Origin: Aquabacterium sp.
Lineage (GTDB): Bacteria > Pseudomonadota > Gammaproteobacteria > Burkholderiales > Burkholderiaceae_C
Assembly: GCF_016195855.1 (NCBI RefSeq)
Contig: NZ_JACPYU010000016.1
Location: 124,001 to 188,000 of the forward strand
Length of the DNA: 64,000 nucleotides
Direction: 5' to 3'
In this document: one piece after another, positions 49,023 to 57,945 of the stretch
How the letters are laid out: each line of letters begins with the position of its first letter
Numbering within the stretch: position 1 is the first letter of the stretch
Translations under genes and position numbers: made by a program
The notes under the pieces: model-generated
Told to the model about the DNA's origin: nothing
The model's input: the letters and a program-made list of their open reading frames with translations, nothing else
Database searches by the model: none

Positions 49023-50057
49023 ATGACGAACAGGGCCAGCACTGAAGATTTTCATCGCCATCAACGCATGCAGGGCCTGATTTTCGCGGTGGTCGGTGCG
49101 GTCGCGTTCTCTGGCAAGGCCGTGGTGGCCAAGCTGATGTACCGCATGGGGGCGGACCCGTTTTCGGTGGTTGGCCTGCGCATGGCCATGGCCTTCCCGA
49201 TGTTTCTGGCCATGGCCTGGTGGGCAGGGCGCCAGCAGCAGGCTTCGGGTGAGGGCGCCCGTCTCACGCGGGGGCAGTGGTGGCAAATCGTGGGTTTGGG
49301 CTTTTGCGGCTACTACCTGGCCAGCACCCTGGATTTCATGGGCTTGCAGTACATCAGCGCCAGCCTGGAGCGCGCCATCCTGTACCTGAACCCGACCATC
49401 GTGCTGCTCCTGTCGGCGATCTGGCTGGGGCAGGTCGTGCGCTGGCCGCAGGTGTTCGCCATGTTGTTGTCGTATGTCGGCGTGGTCATCGTGTGGTTGC
49501 ACGATTGGGATGCGGCGGCGCTGGTGGCCGCGGGTGCCCATGGGCTGCAGGCTCACCATGCAATCACCCTGGGCTCGGTGCTGGTGTTCCTCAGTGCCGT
49601 GTCTTATGCCATTTACCTGATGGGCAGCGGCCAGTTGGTGCAGAAGCTGGGCTCCCTGCGCCTGGTTGGGCTGGCGTCGTGTGCGGCTTGCGGCATGGCG
49701 CTTTTGCAATGGTGGGTGGTCACTTGCTTGAGCGATGGGCAACAGGGGCAGGTGGCCCACTTGCCTTGGCAGGCGTGGGCTTTGTCGGCCGTGAACGCCA
49801 CTTGCTGCACGGTGCTGCCTGTCTGGCTGGTGATGCGTGGGGTGCAGCTGGTGGGGGCGTCCATGGCGTCCCAGGCTGGCATGGTGGGGCCTTTGTCGAC
49901 CATCTGGATGGCGGCCTGGTGGCTGGGTGAGCCAGTGACCTGGCGCCTGATGGTTGGCACCGCCATGGTGTTGGCGGGGATCGTGATCCTGGCCAGGGCC
50001 AGCCGGCCTGGCAACGCTCAGACCGTAGCAGCTTCTGTCACGCGGGCCAAGGCCTGA
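49023..50057 (+). CDS. EamA/DMT-family permease
   Basis: Inner-membrane transporter of the drug/metabolite superfamily, 344 residues with ten predicted membrane segments in two EamA repeats (about 15-155 and 180-335). Recognisable segments are VVGAVAFSGKAVVAKLMYRM, the LERAILYLNPTIVLLLSAIW repeat end and the matching MVGPLSTIWMAAWWLGEPVT near the C-terminus. The substrate is unknown; such proteins export amino acids, nucleosides or other metabolites. The 3' end overlaps ybiB on the other strand by 40 bases. Confidence 0.88.
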   Translation: MTNRASTEDFHRHQRMQGLIFAVVGAVAFSGKAVVAKLMYRMGADPFSVVGLRMAMAFPMFLAMAWWAGRQQQASGEGARLTRGQWWQIVGLGFCGYYLASTLDFMGLQYISASLERAILYLNPTIVLLLSAIWLGQVVRWPQVFAMLLSYVGVVIVWLHDWDAAALVAAGAHGLQAHHAITLGSVLVFLSAVSYAIYLMGSGQLVQKLGSLRLVGLASCAACGMALLQWWVVTCLSDGQQGQVAHLPWQAWALSAVNATCCTVLPVWLVMRGVQLVGASMASQAGMVGPLSTIWMAAWWLGEPVTWRLMVGTAMVLAGIVILARASRPGNAQTVAASVTRAKA

Positions 50058-50986
50058 ACCAGCGCCTGGGCCTGCGATTGAATGGCGGGGGGCAGGGGCT
50101 GTGCGCCTTCCCGCACCTGGGCGATGTACTGCGCCGTATCGGCTGCAGCGTGGCTGACGGGTAGATCGGGCAAGGTCGTCAGCACGCCCTCTACGGGTGA
50201 CAGGCTGCGCGCCTCGTCGTGCTCGCCACCAATGAAAACGTCGCACTTGGGCTGGCGGCGGGCATCGGCCACGGGCTCGCCTTCCGTGCCGCGCATCAGC
50301 ATGGCGTTGGCGCGGGCATGCTGCAGATAGGCGCGCAAGGAGTGGGCGTATTCCGGGTGCGTGTGGTTGACCACGCGCACGCTGGGCACGTGGCCGTGCG
50401 AGAGCGTGAACGGGTCCAGCAACTTGGCAACCGAGTGGCCGGGGTTGCGCAGGCCGATGGTCCAGCGCACGGCCAGCAGCTTGTCCATGGCGGGGCACAG
50501 GTCGGCGATGTCCATGAAGGCCGGCAGGCCAGCCTGCCAGGCCGCGGCCAGCTCGGTGGCGCTTTGCACGACGGGCAGGCCCGCTGCCGTAAAGACCTGG
50601 GCGGTGGTCACGCGGGTGGGGTCGATGGACGGGCCGTGAACCAGCACGCCCACGCCTTGCCGCGCCAGTTCCAGCGCCAGCAGGGCTGTCAGATTGGGCA
50701 GCTTGCGCGCTCCGTTGTAAGAGGGCAGCACGACGATGCCTTTGGGCGCCACCCCGATCGCCTCGGACAGGTCAATGCAGCGCGCATGGGTGGCCTGCAC
50801 AAAACCATCAAGCTCCTCGACGGATTCACCCTTGATGCGCATGGCCAGGCAGAAGGCGCCGATCTCCAGGTCGGTGACCTTGGCGTCCAGCACCTGCTCG
50901 AACAGGTCGCGTGCCTCGTCCACGCCCAGCGAGCGGGCGCCGTCTTTACCGCGGCCGATGATCTTGATGTAGGCAGCAATGCTCAT
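50018..50986 (-). CDS. ybiB: YbiB (TrpD2-like glycosyltransferase-fold DNA-binding protein)
   Basis: Homologue of anthranilate phosphoribosyltransferase that has lost that role; E. coli YbiB binds nucleic acids. The 322-residue protein opens MSIAAYIKIIGRGKDGARSL and has the helical N-terminal domain (FEQVLDAKVTDLEIGAFCLA). The central VLPSYNGARKLPNLTALLAL replaces the TrpD glycine-rich loop. It lies 62 bases downstream of nasA, so it may belong to the nir-nas transcript. Its 3' end overlaps the convergent permease gene by 40 bases. Confidence 0.85.
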   Translation of the reverse strand: MSIAAYIKIIGRGKDGARSLGVDEARDLFEQVLDAKVTDLEIGAFCLAMRIKGESVEELDGFVQATHARCIDLSEAIGVAPKGIVVLPSYNGARKLPNLTALLALELARQGVGVLVHGPSIDPTRVTTAQVFTAAGLPVVQSATELAAAWQAGLPAFMDIADLCPAMDKLLAVRWTIGLRNPGHSVAKLLDPFTLSHGHVPSVRVVNHTHPEYAHSLRAYLQHARANAMLMRGTEGEPVADARRQPKCDVFIGGEHDEARSLSPVEGVLTTLPDLPVSHAAADTAQYIAQVREGAQPLPPAIQSQAQALVQALARVTEAATV

Positions 50987-51048
50987 ATGGTGTGTCCCCG
51001 TCTTGGCGGGCCATTATCCCGCCGGACGTGGACAAACGCTGGCTTTGA

Positions 51049-53916
51049 TCAAGTGGCCGACGCCACAGCCGGGTGGAGCTTGACGAGTTGCCGCAAGGCA
51101 GGGATGCAGGAGCCGCAGTTGGTGCCGCACTTCAAGGCGCCTTGCAACTGAGCCAGCCGCGCATCGGTGTCACCCTGGCAGGTGGCCAGCGTGTCGATGA
51201 TGGCCGGCTCCGTCACATTGAAGCAGGTGCAGATCTGCTTGCCCTTGGAGACGACCGCCACCGGCGGCGTGGCACCGGGCGAGAGCAGGGCGCGGCCATA
51301 GGCATCGGCCAGCAACTCGTCTTGCAGCAGCGGCTTGATCCAGGCTTCTGCGCTGATGTCGCCGGCCAGCACGAAGGCGTCCAGCGTCAGGCCCTCGGCG
51401 GTGCGTTCCATGCGCATGGCACGGCGCTGGCCCCGGAACTTGTCTTCGTAGCGCAACACATCCACGCCCTCGATGCCCAGGATGGCTTCGATGCGGCTGA
51501 TGAGTTCGCTGCTGGCGGCCTCCATGGCGGCGGCACGGAACAACACGCCCACCTTGCCCTTTTCATGCGGCTCACGGCCAAAGGGCACGCAACTGGTGAA
51601 GGCAAAGGCTGCCATCAAGGGCTTGAGCGCCTCACGCGCGGCCAGGGCTTCGGTTTCAGGCATCCAGGCCACGGCCAGCAAGCGCCAGGGCAGGCGGGTG
51701 GCCGTGATCTTGATGGCAGCGTGTTTGAGCTCTGGCTGCTTGGATTTGGGGCAGAAGGTGGGCACGGTCAGCGCGTTGACGCCGCTCATGGCCTGGCCCT
51801 GGTTGTCCAGGCCGCTGATGTACTCCTCGCCCCAGTGCATGGCCATGAAGGACTGCATGGGCGAGATGGCGTCGCTCGGCTGAGCCGGCACGATGATCTG
51901 GCCGCGCCGTGAGGCCACCTGCACCAGGTCGCCGGCCTGCAGGCCCATGCGGGCCATGTCGCCGGGGTTGAGGTCGATGCTGGGCTCGCTGACGTGGCCA
52001 AAGAGCCTGCCCAGCGTACCGGTGCGGCTCATGCCGTGCCACTGGTCGCGCAGGCGGCCGGTGTTGAGGCTGAAGGGGTAGCGCTGGTCACGCGGCTCGC
52101 TCACCGGCTCGTAGCGCATGGCCGAGAACCTGGCCTTGCCGTCTTCGGTCGGGAAACGGCCGTCGGCATACAGGCGGGCCAGACCAGCCGTGGCGCCCTC
52201 GGGCATGGGCCATTGCTGCGGGCCGATGTTGTCGAGGATGGCGTAGCTCAAGCCCGTGATGTCCAGGTCACGGCCGCGCGTGGATTCGCGGTGCTCGTTC
52301 CAGACGGACTCCGGCGAGTCGTAGGGGAAGAGCGTCTGGGTGCCGGCGCGGTAGTGCGCCGTGCGCTGCGTGAGGCGCTGTTCCAGACGGCGGCCGAAGT
52401 CGCTGAGGATGGCCCAGTCGTGGCGGGCTTCGCCGGATGGGGGCACAGCGGCGTTCACACGGCTGATGCGGCGTTCGCTGTTGGTGACCGTGCCATCTTT
52501 TTCACCCCATGTGGTGGCGGGCAGCAGCAAGTCGGCAAACGCGCAGGTGGCCGTGGTGGCAAAGGCTTCTTGCACGACCACGAACTCGGCCTTCTCCAGC
52601 GCCTTGCGCACGGTGGCCTGATCGGGCAGGGACTGGGCAGGGTTGGTGCACGCAATCCACAGTGCCTTGATCTCGCCTCGGGCCGCGGCCTCGAACATCT
52701 CGACAGCGGTCTTGCCCGGCTGCGCGGGGACCTCGTCCACGCCCCACAGGGCGGCCACCTCAGCACGGTGCGCCGGGTTGGCCAGGTCTCGGTGGGCGCT
52801 CAGCAGGTTGGCCATGCCACCCACCTCGCGGCCGCCCATGGCGTTGGGCTGGCCGGTCAGCGAGAAGGGGCCGGCCCCGGGGATGCCGATCTGGCCTGTG
52901 GCCAGGTGCAGGTTGATCAGTGCGGCGTTCTTGTCCGTGCCGCTGCTGCTCTGGTTCAAGCCCTGGCAGTAAAGCGACAAGGTGGGCGTCTGCGCGCCAA
53001 ACCAGCGTGCAGCCTGGACCAGATCGGCCACGGGGATGCCGCAGGTGCTGGCCACGACTTCGGGGGTGAAGTCGTGCACGATGGCCTGCAAGGCCTCGAA
53101 GCCTTGTGTGTGGCGGTTCACATAGGCCATGTCGATCAGGCCATCGGCGATCAGCACGTGCAGCATGCCGTGGAACAAGGCCACGTCCGTGCCCGGCAGG
53201 ATGGGCAGGAAGAGGTCGGCCATGTCCGCCGTTTCGGTGCGGCGCGGGTCGGCCACGATCAGCTTCATGGCCGGGTTGGCGCGCCGCGCGTCTTCAATGC
53301 GGCGGAACAGGATGGGGTGCGCATAAGCCGTGTTGGCACCCACGATGAACAGGGTCTGCGCGTGCTTGAAGTCGTCGTAGCAGGCGGGTGGGGCGTCGCT
53401 GCCCAACGTGGCCTTGTAGCCAGCCACGGCGCTGCTCATGCACAGGCGCGAATTGGTGTCGACGTTGTTGGTGCCGATCAGGCCCTTCACCAGCTTGTTG
53501 AGGACGTAGTAGTCCTCGGTCAGCAACTGGCCGGAGCCATAAAAGCCCACGGCGTCCGGGCCGTGCTGGCGGATGATGGCCGCGAACTTGTCGGCGGCTT
53601 CTTCAAGGGCGGTGTCCCAGGCGATGGGCGCTGGCGCTTCACCACGTTGGTCGCGCCGCATGGGGGCCAGCAGCCGCGTCTGCTGGGTGACCGCTGGCGA
53701 TGCGGTGAGGTGCAGGGTGCTGCCCTTGGTGCACAGGCGGCCGAAGTTGGCCGGGTGCTGCGGGTCACCCTGGACCTGGATGATGCGGCCCTGGCGTGAT
53801 TCGATCAATACACCGCAACCGGTGCCGCAATAGGGGCAGGTGGCGCGGGTGGTCTGGGTGCCGGCGGCAGGGGCGAGTTCGGGCGCGCCCAGTGTGGCGC
53901 TGATGTTGTTGCTCAC
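51049..53916 (-). CDS. nasA: Assimilatory nitrate reductase catalytic subunit
   Basis: Cytoplasmic molybdopterin enzyme that reduces nitrate to nitrite. The 955-residue protein has an N-terminal [4Fe-4S] site (CPYCGTGCGV plus RLCTKG, residues about 28-62). The molybdopterin-guanine-dinucleotide core follows (NSRLCMSSAVAGYK, GLNQSSSGTDKN, GQPNAMGGREVGG). Near the C-terminus is a BFD-like [2Fe-2S] domain (CTCFNV and CGTNCGSC). The start is a GTG with a GGAG site at the end of nirD, 5 bases away. It completes the nirB-nirD-nasA route from nitrate to ammonia. Confidence 0.95.
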   Translation of the reverse strand: MSNNISATLGAPELAPAAGTQTTRATCPYCGTGCGVLIESRQGRIIQVQGDPQHPANFGRLCTKGSTLHLTASPAVTQQTRLLAPMRRDQRGEAPAPIAWDTALEEAADKFAAIIRQHGPDAVGFYGSGQLLTEDYYVLNKLVKGLIGTNNVDTNSRLCMSSAVAGYKATLGSDAPPACYDDFKHAQTLFIVGANTAYAHPILFRRIEDARRANPAMKLIVADPRRTETADMADLFLPILPGTDVALFHGMLHVLIADGLIDMAYVNRHTQGFEALQAIVHDFTPEVVASTCGIPVADLVQAARWFGAQTPTLSLYCQGLNQSSSGTDKNAALINLHLATGQIGIPGAGPFSLTGQPNAMGGREVGGMANLLSAHRDLANPAHRAEVAALWGVDEVPAQPGKTAVEMFEAAARGEIKALWIACTNPAQSLPDQATVRKALEKAEFVVVQEAFATTATCAFADLLLPATTWGEKDGTVTNSERRISRVNAAVPPSGEARHDWAILSDFGRRLEQRLTQRTAHYRAGTQTLFPYDSPESVWNEHRESTRGRDLDITGLSYAILDNIGPQQWPMPEGATAGLARLYADGRFPTEDGKARFSAMRYEPVSEPRDQRYPFSLNTGRLRDQWHGMSRTGTLGRLFGHVSEPSIDLNPGDMARMGLQAGDLVQVASRRGQIIVPAQPSDAISPMQSFMAMHWGEEYISGLDNQGQAMSGVNALTVPTFCPKSKQPELKHAAIKITATRLPWRLLAVAWMPETEALAAREALKPLMAAFAFTSCVPFGREPHEKGKVGVLFRAAAMEAASSELISRIEAILGIEGVDVLRYEDKFRGQRRAMRMERTAEGLTLDAFVLAGDISAEAWIKPLLQDELLADAYGRALLSPGATPPVAVVSKGKQICTCFNVTEPAIIDTLATCQGDTDARLAQLQGALKCGTNCGSCIPALRQLVKLHPAVASAT

Positions 53917-53921
53917 GGTGC

Positions 53922-54278
53922 TTACTCCGCCGCCTTGACGGTTTCGAGTGCGAGGCTGTTCAACTCATCCAGGTCCAGATAGACCTGGCCAGCCTCGACC
54001 TTGACGGAGAACTTCGGCGTGCAGCCTTCATCGGGGGCTTTCGCGCAGCCGTTGTCCAGCCCGATGGTCCAGTTGTGCAGCGGGCAGGCCACGCTGTGGC
54101 CGAAGACGATGCCCTGGGAAAGCGGGCCGCCCTTGTGGGGGCAGCGGTCCAGCAGGGCGAAAACCTGGTCATCTGCCGCGCGGAAAACGGCCACTTCGCC
54201 ACCCTGCTTGCGCTGCACGCGGCGTGCACCCAGTTTGGGGATGTCTTCAACGTTGCAGATGGGCTTCCATTGGCTCAT
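53922..54278 (-). CDS. nirD: Nitrite reductase small subunit NirD
   Basis: Rieske-type partner of NirB in NADH-dependent nitrite reduction. The 118-residue protein begins MSQWKPICNVEDIPKLGARR. The Rieske motifs CPHKGGPLSQG and CPLHNWTIGL are present with the expected Cys-x-His pairs. It is separated from nirB by the PilJ-domain gene, an arrangement unlike the usual adjacent nirB-nirD. The nasA start follows 5 bases after its stop. Confidence 0.94.
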   Translation of the reverse strand: MSQWKPICNVEDIPKLGARRVQRKQGGEVAVFRAADDQVFALLDRCPHKGGPLSQGIVFGHSVACPLHNWTIGLDNGCAKAPDEGCTPKFSVKVEAGQVYLDLDELNSLALETVKAAE

Positions 54279-54414
54279 GGCAATTCTCGGTTTCGTTGTG
54301 CTTCTCAGCGGGTGGTGGCGACGGGTGTTCGCCAACCTTCAATTGTTGGTCCAAAGAACGATGCGGTCAGGCCGCGGGTTCAGCAGGGCGCGCGACCGCC
54401 CCACCTCACCTGAT

Positions 54415-55233
54415 TCACGCCAGCTTGCTGTACAGGCCGGTCACCTTGTCCATCACCTGCAGGATGTTTTCACTGCTGGTGAAGACCTCGGTGGCATGGT
54501 GCAAGCTGCCAGTGTTGTCCCCGATGCGGGCAAGGGCGTTGTCAAAAAAGATCCATTGCTGCCTGGCCAGCTCCAGCTCCTGCTTGATCGCGGGCGTGGC
54601 CTGTGGCGCACTGCTCAGCATGGTCAGGGCTTGCGCAAATTCCTGGCGCGCCACGTTGAGCTCCTTCACCTGCTCCGGCACCGCTGCGCCCCAGCTTTGG
54701 CTGAGGTAGAACTTGGCCGTGCGTTGCGACAACATGCGCTGGCGGCCCGCCACGTTCACGAGCTTGCCGGTTGCCTTGCCCGAGTATTGCTCCAATTGCG
54801 CCGTGCACTGGTGGGTCAGCTTCAAGACCTTGGCGTCCAGGCCCAACAGAATGGGTGCTGCGCTGCGATCAGGTGCCGAGCCCACCAGGGCCGATTTGTA
54901 GTCGCTCCACACAGGCTCCAGCGCCTTGTAGCTGGCCTCGATTTCAGGTGTCGGCGCATAGGCTTTCAACTCCACGAACTGGCGGTCGAACCAGGCCATG
55001 GAGTCAAACAGGATCTTTTCGGCCCGCTTCACATCCACACCCTGGCCCAATGCCAACCAGGCCTTGGCCATGCGCTGAGACAGCATGCGCTGGCGACCAG
55101 CCTTGTTGATGGCCTCGTTCAGACTCGAAATCTGCGCCGAGGCGGGGGCGATCCATGAAGCGCCTGCGGCCAGGGCCAGGCTCTGCTTCAACCATATACG
55201 ACGACTTTCGCGGCGACTTTCAATCAACTGCAT
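54415..55233 (-). CDS. Predicted Tat-exported tandem PilJ/NarX-like sensor-domain protein
   Basis: Protein of 272 residues within the nir operon. The N-terminus has a Tat-like signal (SRRIWLKQSLALAAGASW; the S-R-R-x-[WF]-L-K pattern) ending near residue 33. The rest is helical, with two copies of the PilJ N-terminal (type IV pili chemotaxis transducer) pattern: AGRQRMLSQRMAKAWLALG (about 45) and AGRQRMLSQRTAKFYLSQS (about 162). That motif is also the nitrate-binding helix of NarX/NarQ sensors. There is no kinase, HAMP or C-terminal membrane segment. It may bind nitrate or nitrite in the periplasm, but its partner is unknown. Confidence 0.8.
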   Translation of the reverse strand: MQLIESRRESRRIWLKQSLALAAGASWIAPASAQISSLNEAINKAGRQRMLSQRMAKAWLALGQGVDVKRAEKILFDSMAWFDRQFVELKAYAPTPEIEASYKALEPVWSDYKSALVGSAPDRSAAPILLGLDAKVLKLTHQCTAQLEQYSGKATGKLVNVAGRQRMLSQRTAKFYLSQSWGAAVPEQVKELNVARQEFAQALTMLSSAPQATPAIKQELELARQQWIFFDNALARIGDNTGSLHHATEVFTSSENILQVMDKVTGLYSKLA

Positions 55234-55280
55234 GCTGCCCCCCGACAGGGGTCTCCAGATAAAACAATCTCGGCGCTGGC

Positions 55281-57713
55281 TCAGACAGACAGGGGCTCGA
55301 ACTGACGGACATCGACATTGGCCTTGTCGAACTCGAACCAGGGGTCGGGCTCGCCGTCCAGCGAGAACTGCAACTTGGCCCACAGCGCCTTGCGGTGGGC
55401 GTGGTCTTCCAGGATCTTGCCCTTGACGTAGTCCAGGCCCACGCGGCTCACGTAGTGGCAGGTGCGCTCCAGGTACCAGCCTTCTTCGCGGTAGAGCTGC
55501 AGGAAGGCGCCCGAGTACTCCAGCACTTCTTCGGCTGTCTTGACCTTCGCGAAGAAGTGGGCGACCTCGGTCTTGATGCCACCGTTGCCGGCCACATACA
55601 GCTCCCAACCCGAGTCCACACCGATCACGCCGACGTCCTTGATGCCGGCTTCGGCGCAATTGCGCGGGCAGCCCGACACAGCGATCTTCACCTTGTGCGG
55701 GGCGTACATGCGCCACAGGGCCTTCTCCAGGTCCTTGCCCATCTGTGTGCTGTCCTGTGTGCCGAAGCGACACCATTCGCTGCCCACGCAGGTCTTCACG
55801 GTGCGCAGCGCCTTGGCATAAGCGTGACCACAAGGCATGCCAATGTCCTTCCAGACATTGACCAGGTCTTCCTTCTTCACGCCCAACAAGTCGATGCGCT
55901 GGCCACCCGTGACCTTGACCGTGGGGATCTTGTACTTGTCTACCGCGTCGGCAATGCGGCGCAGCTCGTCTGCCGTGGTCTCGCCACCCCACATGCGTGG
56001 CACGACGGAGTAGGTGCCGTCCTTCTGGATGTTGGCGTGGCTGCGCTCGTTGATCAGGCGGCTTTGCGGGTCATCCACGGCCTCCTTGGGCCAGGAGCTG
56101 ATCAGGTAATAGTTGATGGCCGGGCGGCAGGTCGCGCAACCATTGGGTGTGCGCCAGCCCTTGACCTTGTAGACGCCGTCGATGGACAGCAGCTTCTCGT
56201 CGCGGATGGCATCGCGCAGATCCTGATGGCTCAGGTCCGTGCAGCCACAGATGGCCTTCTTCTTGGGTGTGGCCGAGTAGTCGCCGCCCGCCGTGAACAT
56301 GATCAGCTGCTCGACCAGCCCGGTGCACGAACCACAGGAAGCACTGGCCTTGGTGTGCTTGCGCACTTCGTCCAGCGTGAACAAGCCCTTGTCCTTGATG
56401 GCCTTGCACACGGCACCCTTGGTCACACCGTTGCAGCCGCAGACCTCGTCGGTATCGGCCATGGCCGCGGCCTTGCTGTGGCCCTCGTGGCCGGTGTCGC
56501 CAATGTTGGACTCGCCGAACATCAGCTTGTCACGTTTGTCGTTGACGCACGTGCCTTCTCGGATCAGCTTGAAGTAATAGCTGCCATCGACCGTGTCACC
56601 GTACAGGCACGCGCCGACCAGCTTGTTGCCCCTGAGCACCAGCTTCTTGTAGACACCACCAAAAGGGTCGGACAGCACGATCTCTTCCGTGCCTTCGCCG
56701 CCCATGAAATCACCTGCCGAGAACAGGTCGATGCCCGTCACCTTCAGCTTGGTCGACACCTGTGAGCCTGTGTAGCGGCCGATGCCATACAGCGCCAGGT
56801 GGTTCGCACAGACCTTGCCCTGCTCAAACAGCGGGGCCACCAGGCCGTAAGCAATGCCGCGGTGCGCAGCGCACTCACCCACCGAGTACACGCGCGGGTC
56901 GGTGACCGTCTGCATGGTGTCGGTGACGACGATGCCTCGGTTGCAATGGATGCCGATCTTCTCGGCCAGCTCGGTGTTGGGGCGGATGCCCGCGGCCATC
57001 ACGACCAGATCGGCCGCCACCTCGGTGCCATCCTTGAACTTGACCGCCTTGACCCGGCCATCTTCGCCACCCACGAGTTCCTGCGTCTGGGCACCAATGC
57101 GGAACTTCAGCCCGCGCTCTTCCAGCGAACGCTGCAGCAGCTTGGCGGACACATCATCCAGCTGGCGCTCCATCAGCCACGGGGCGATGTGCACCACGGT
57201 CACTTCCATGCCGCGCAGCATCAGGCCATTGGCCGCTTCCAGGCCCAGCAAGCCGCCACCGATCACGACCGCATGCTTGTGCGTCTTGGCCGTTTCGATC
57301 ATGTAGTTGGTGTCGGCGATGTCGCGGTAGGCGATCACACCTTTCAGATCCTTGCCCGGCACAGGCAGGATGAAGGGGTTGGAGCCCGTGGCCAGCAGCA
57401 GGCGGTCGTACTCGGCCTCGGTGCCATCCTCAGCCACCACCACACGGCGGGTGCGGTCGATGCTGACCACCTTCTTGTTGAGGTGCAGCTTGATGCCGTT
57501 TTCCTCATACCAGGCCAAAGGATTGAGGATGATTTCGTCCACCGTCTGCTCGCCGGCCAGCACGGGCGACAGCAAAATCCGGTTGTAGTTGGGATGAGGC
57601 TCGGCGCCAAAGACGGTGATCTCGTACAGATCAGGCGCGACCTTCAACAGCTCTTCAAGTGTGCGGACCCCGGCCATGCCGTTGCCCACCATCACCAGCT
57701 TCATCTTCTTCAT
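55281..57713 (-). CDS. nirB: Nitrite reductase [NAD(P)H] large subunit NirB
   Basis: Reduces nitrite to ammonium in the cytoplasm using NAD(P)H. The 810-residue protein has the N-terminal FAD/NAD part (VMVGNGMAGVRTLEELL at residue 7; VVIGGGLLGLEAANGL near 149). Two BFD-like [2Fe-2S] regions follow (CGCNGVTKGAVC and CGSC; then CGCTDLS and CATC). The C-terminal sirohaem/[4Fe-4S] domain has CVGSEWCRFGTQDS and SGCPRNCAEAGIKD. It is first in a leftward operon and has a sigma-54 promoter 50 bases upstream. Confidence 0.96.
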   Translation of the reverse strand: MKKMKLVMVGNGMAGVRTLEELLKVAPDLYEITVFGAEPHPNYNRILLSPVLAGEQTVDEIILNPLAWYEENGIKLHLNKKVVSIDRTRRVVVAEDGTEAEYDRLLLATGSNPFILPVPGKDLKGVIAYRDIADTNYMIETAKTHKHAVVIGGGLLGLEAANGLMLRGMEVTVVHIAPWLMERQLDDVSAKLLQRSLEERGLKFRIGAQTQELVGGEDGRVKAVKFKDGTEVAADLVVMAAGIRPNTELAEKIGIHCNRGIVVTDTMQTVTDPRVYSVGECAAHRGIAYGLVAPLFEQGKVCANHLALYGIGRYTGSQVSTKLKVTGIDLFSAGDFMGGEGTEEIVLSDPFGGVYKKLVLRGNKLVGACLYGDTVDGSYYFKLIREGTCVNDKRDKLMFGESNIGDTGHEGHSKAAAMADTDEVCGCNGVTKGAVCKAIKDKGLFTLDEVRKHTKASASCGSCTGLVEQLIMFTAGGDYSATPKKKAICGCTDLSHQDLRDAIRDEKLLSIDGVYKVKGWRTPNGCATCRPAINYYLISSWPKEAVDDPQSRLINERSHANIQKDGTYSVVPRMWGGETTADELRRIADAVDKYKIPTVKVTGGQRIDLLGVKKEDLVNVWKDIGMPCGHAYAKALRTVKTCVGSEWCRFGTQDSTQMGKDLEKALWRMYAPHKVKIAVSGCPRNCAEAGIKDVGVIGVDSGWELYVAGNGGIKTEVAHFFAKVKTAEEVLEYSGAFLQLYREEGWYLERTCHYVSRVGLDYVKGKILEDHAHRKALWAKLQFSLDGEPDPWFEFDKANVDVRQFEPLSV

Positions 57714-57759
57714 GCGAATGCTCCGTCAGCGGGAATCGAAATAGTTGTGCCTTTCACTC

Positions 57760-57775
57760 AGCAATAAGCGGGCCA
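57760..57775 (-). promoter_or_regulatory. Sigma-54 promoter of nirB
   Basis: Minus-strand TGGCCCGCTTATTGCT. It matches the -24/-12 consensus TGGCACGnnnnTTGCW at all but one position, with exact GG/GC spacing. The predicted transcript start is near 57749, about 36 bases before nirB. Confidence 0.8.
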
Positions 57776-57898
57776 GCACGGTTTCGGGGCGCACCAAATT
57801 GAGCATGTCCATCCAGCTGGGAGGAGGTCACGATTCACGCCCTCGGCTTGCACCGATAGCGGGCGCAGAACTTGCGTCGCCCTGGGTTGAGAAAATGA

Positions 57899-57915
57899 CG
57901 CACACAAACAGTGCA
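57899..57915 (-). promoter_or_regulatory. NtrC-like enhancer site
   Basis: Minus-strand TGCACTGTTTGTGTGCG keeps the GCAC-N7-GTGC core of NtrC sites. It lies about 150 bases upstream of the predicted nirB start, a normal enhancer distance, and 31 bases before the phosphatase-kinase ATG. Isolated half-sites are also at 57791-57796 and 57849-57854. Confidence 0.45.
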
Positions 57916-57945
57916 GTCACCCAGACAACACGCTGAAGGACACGA

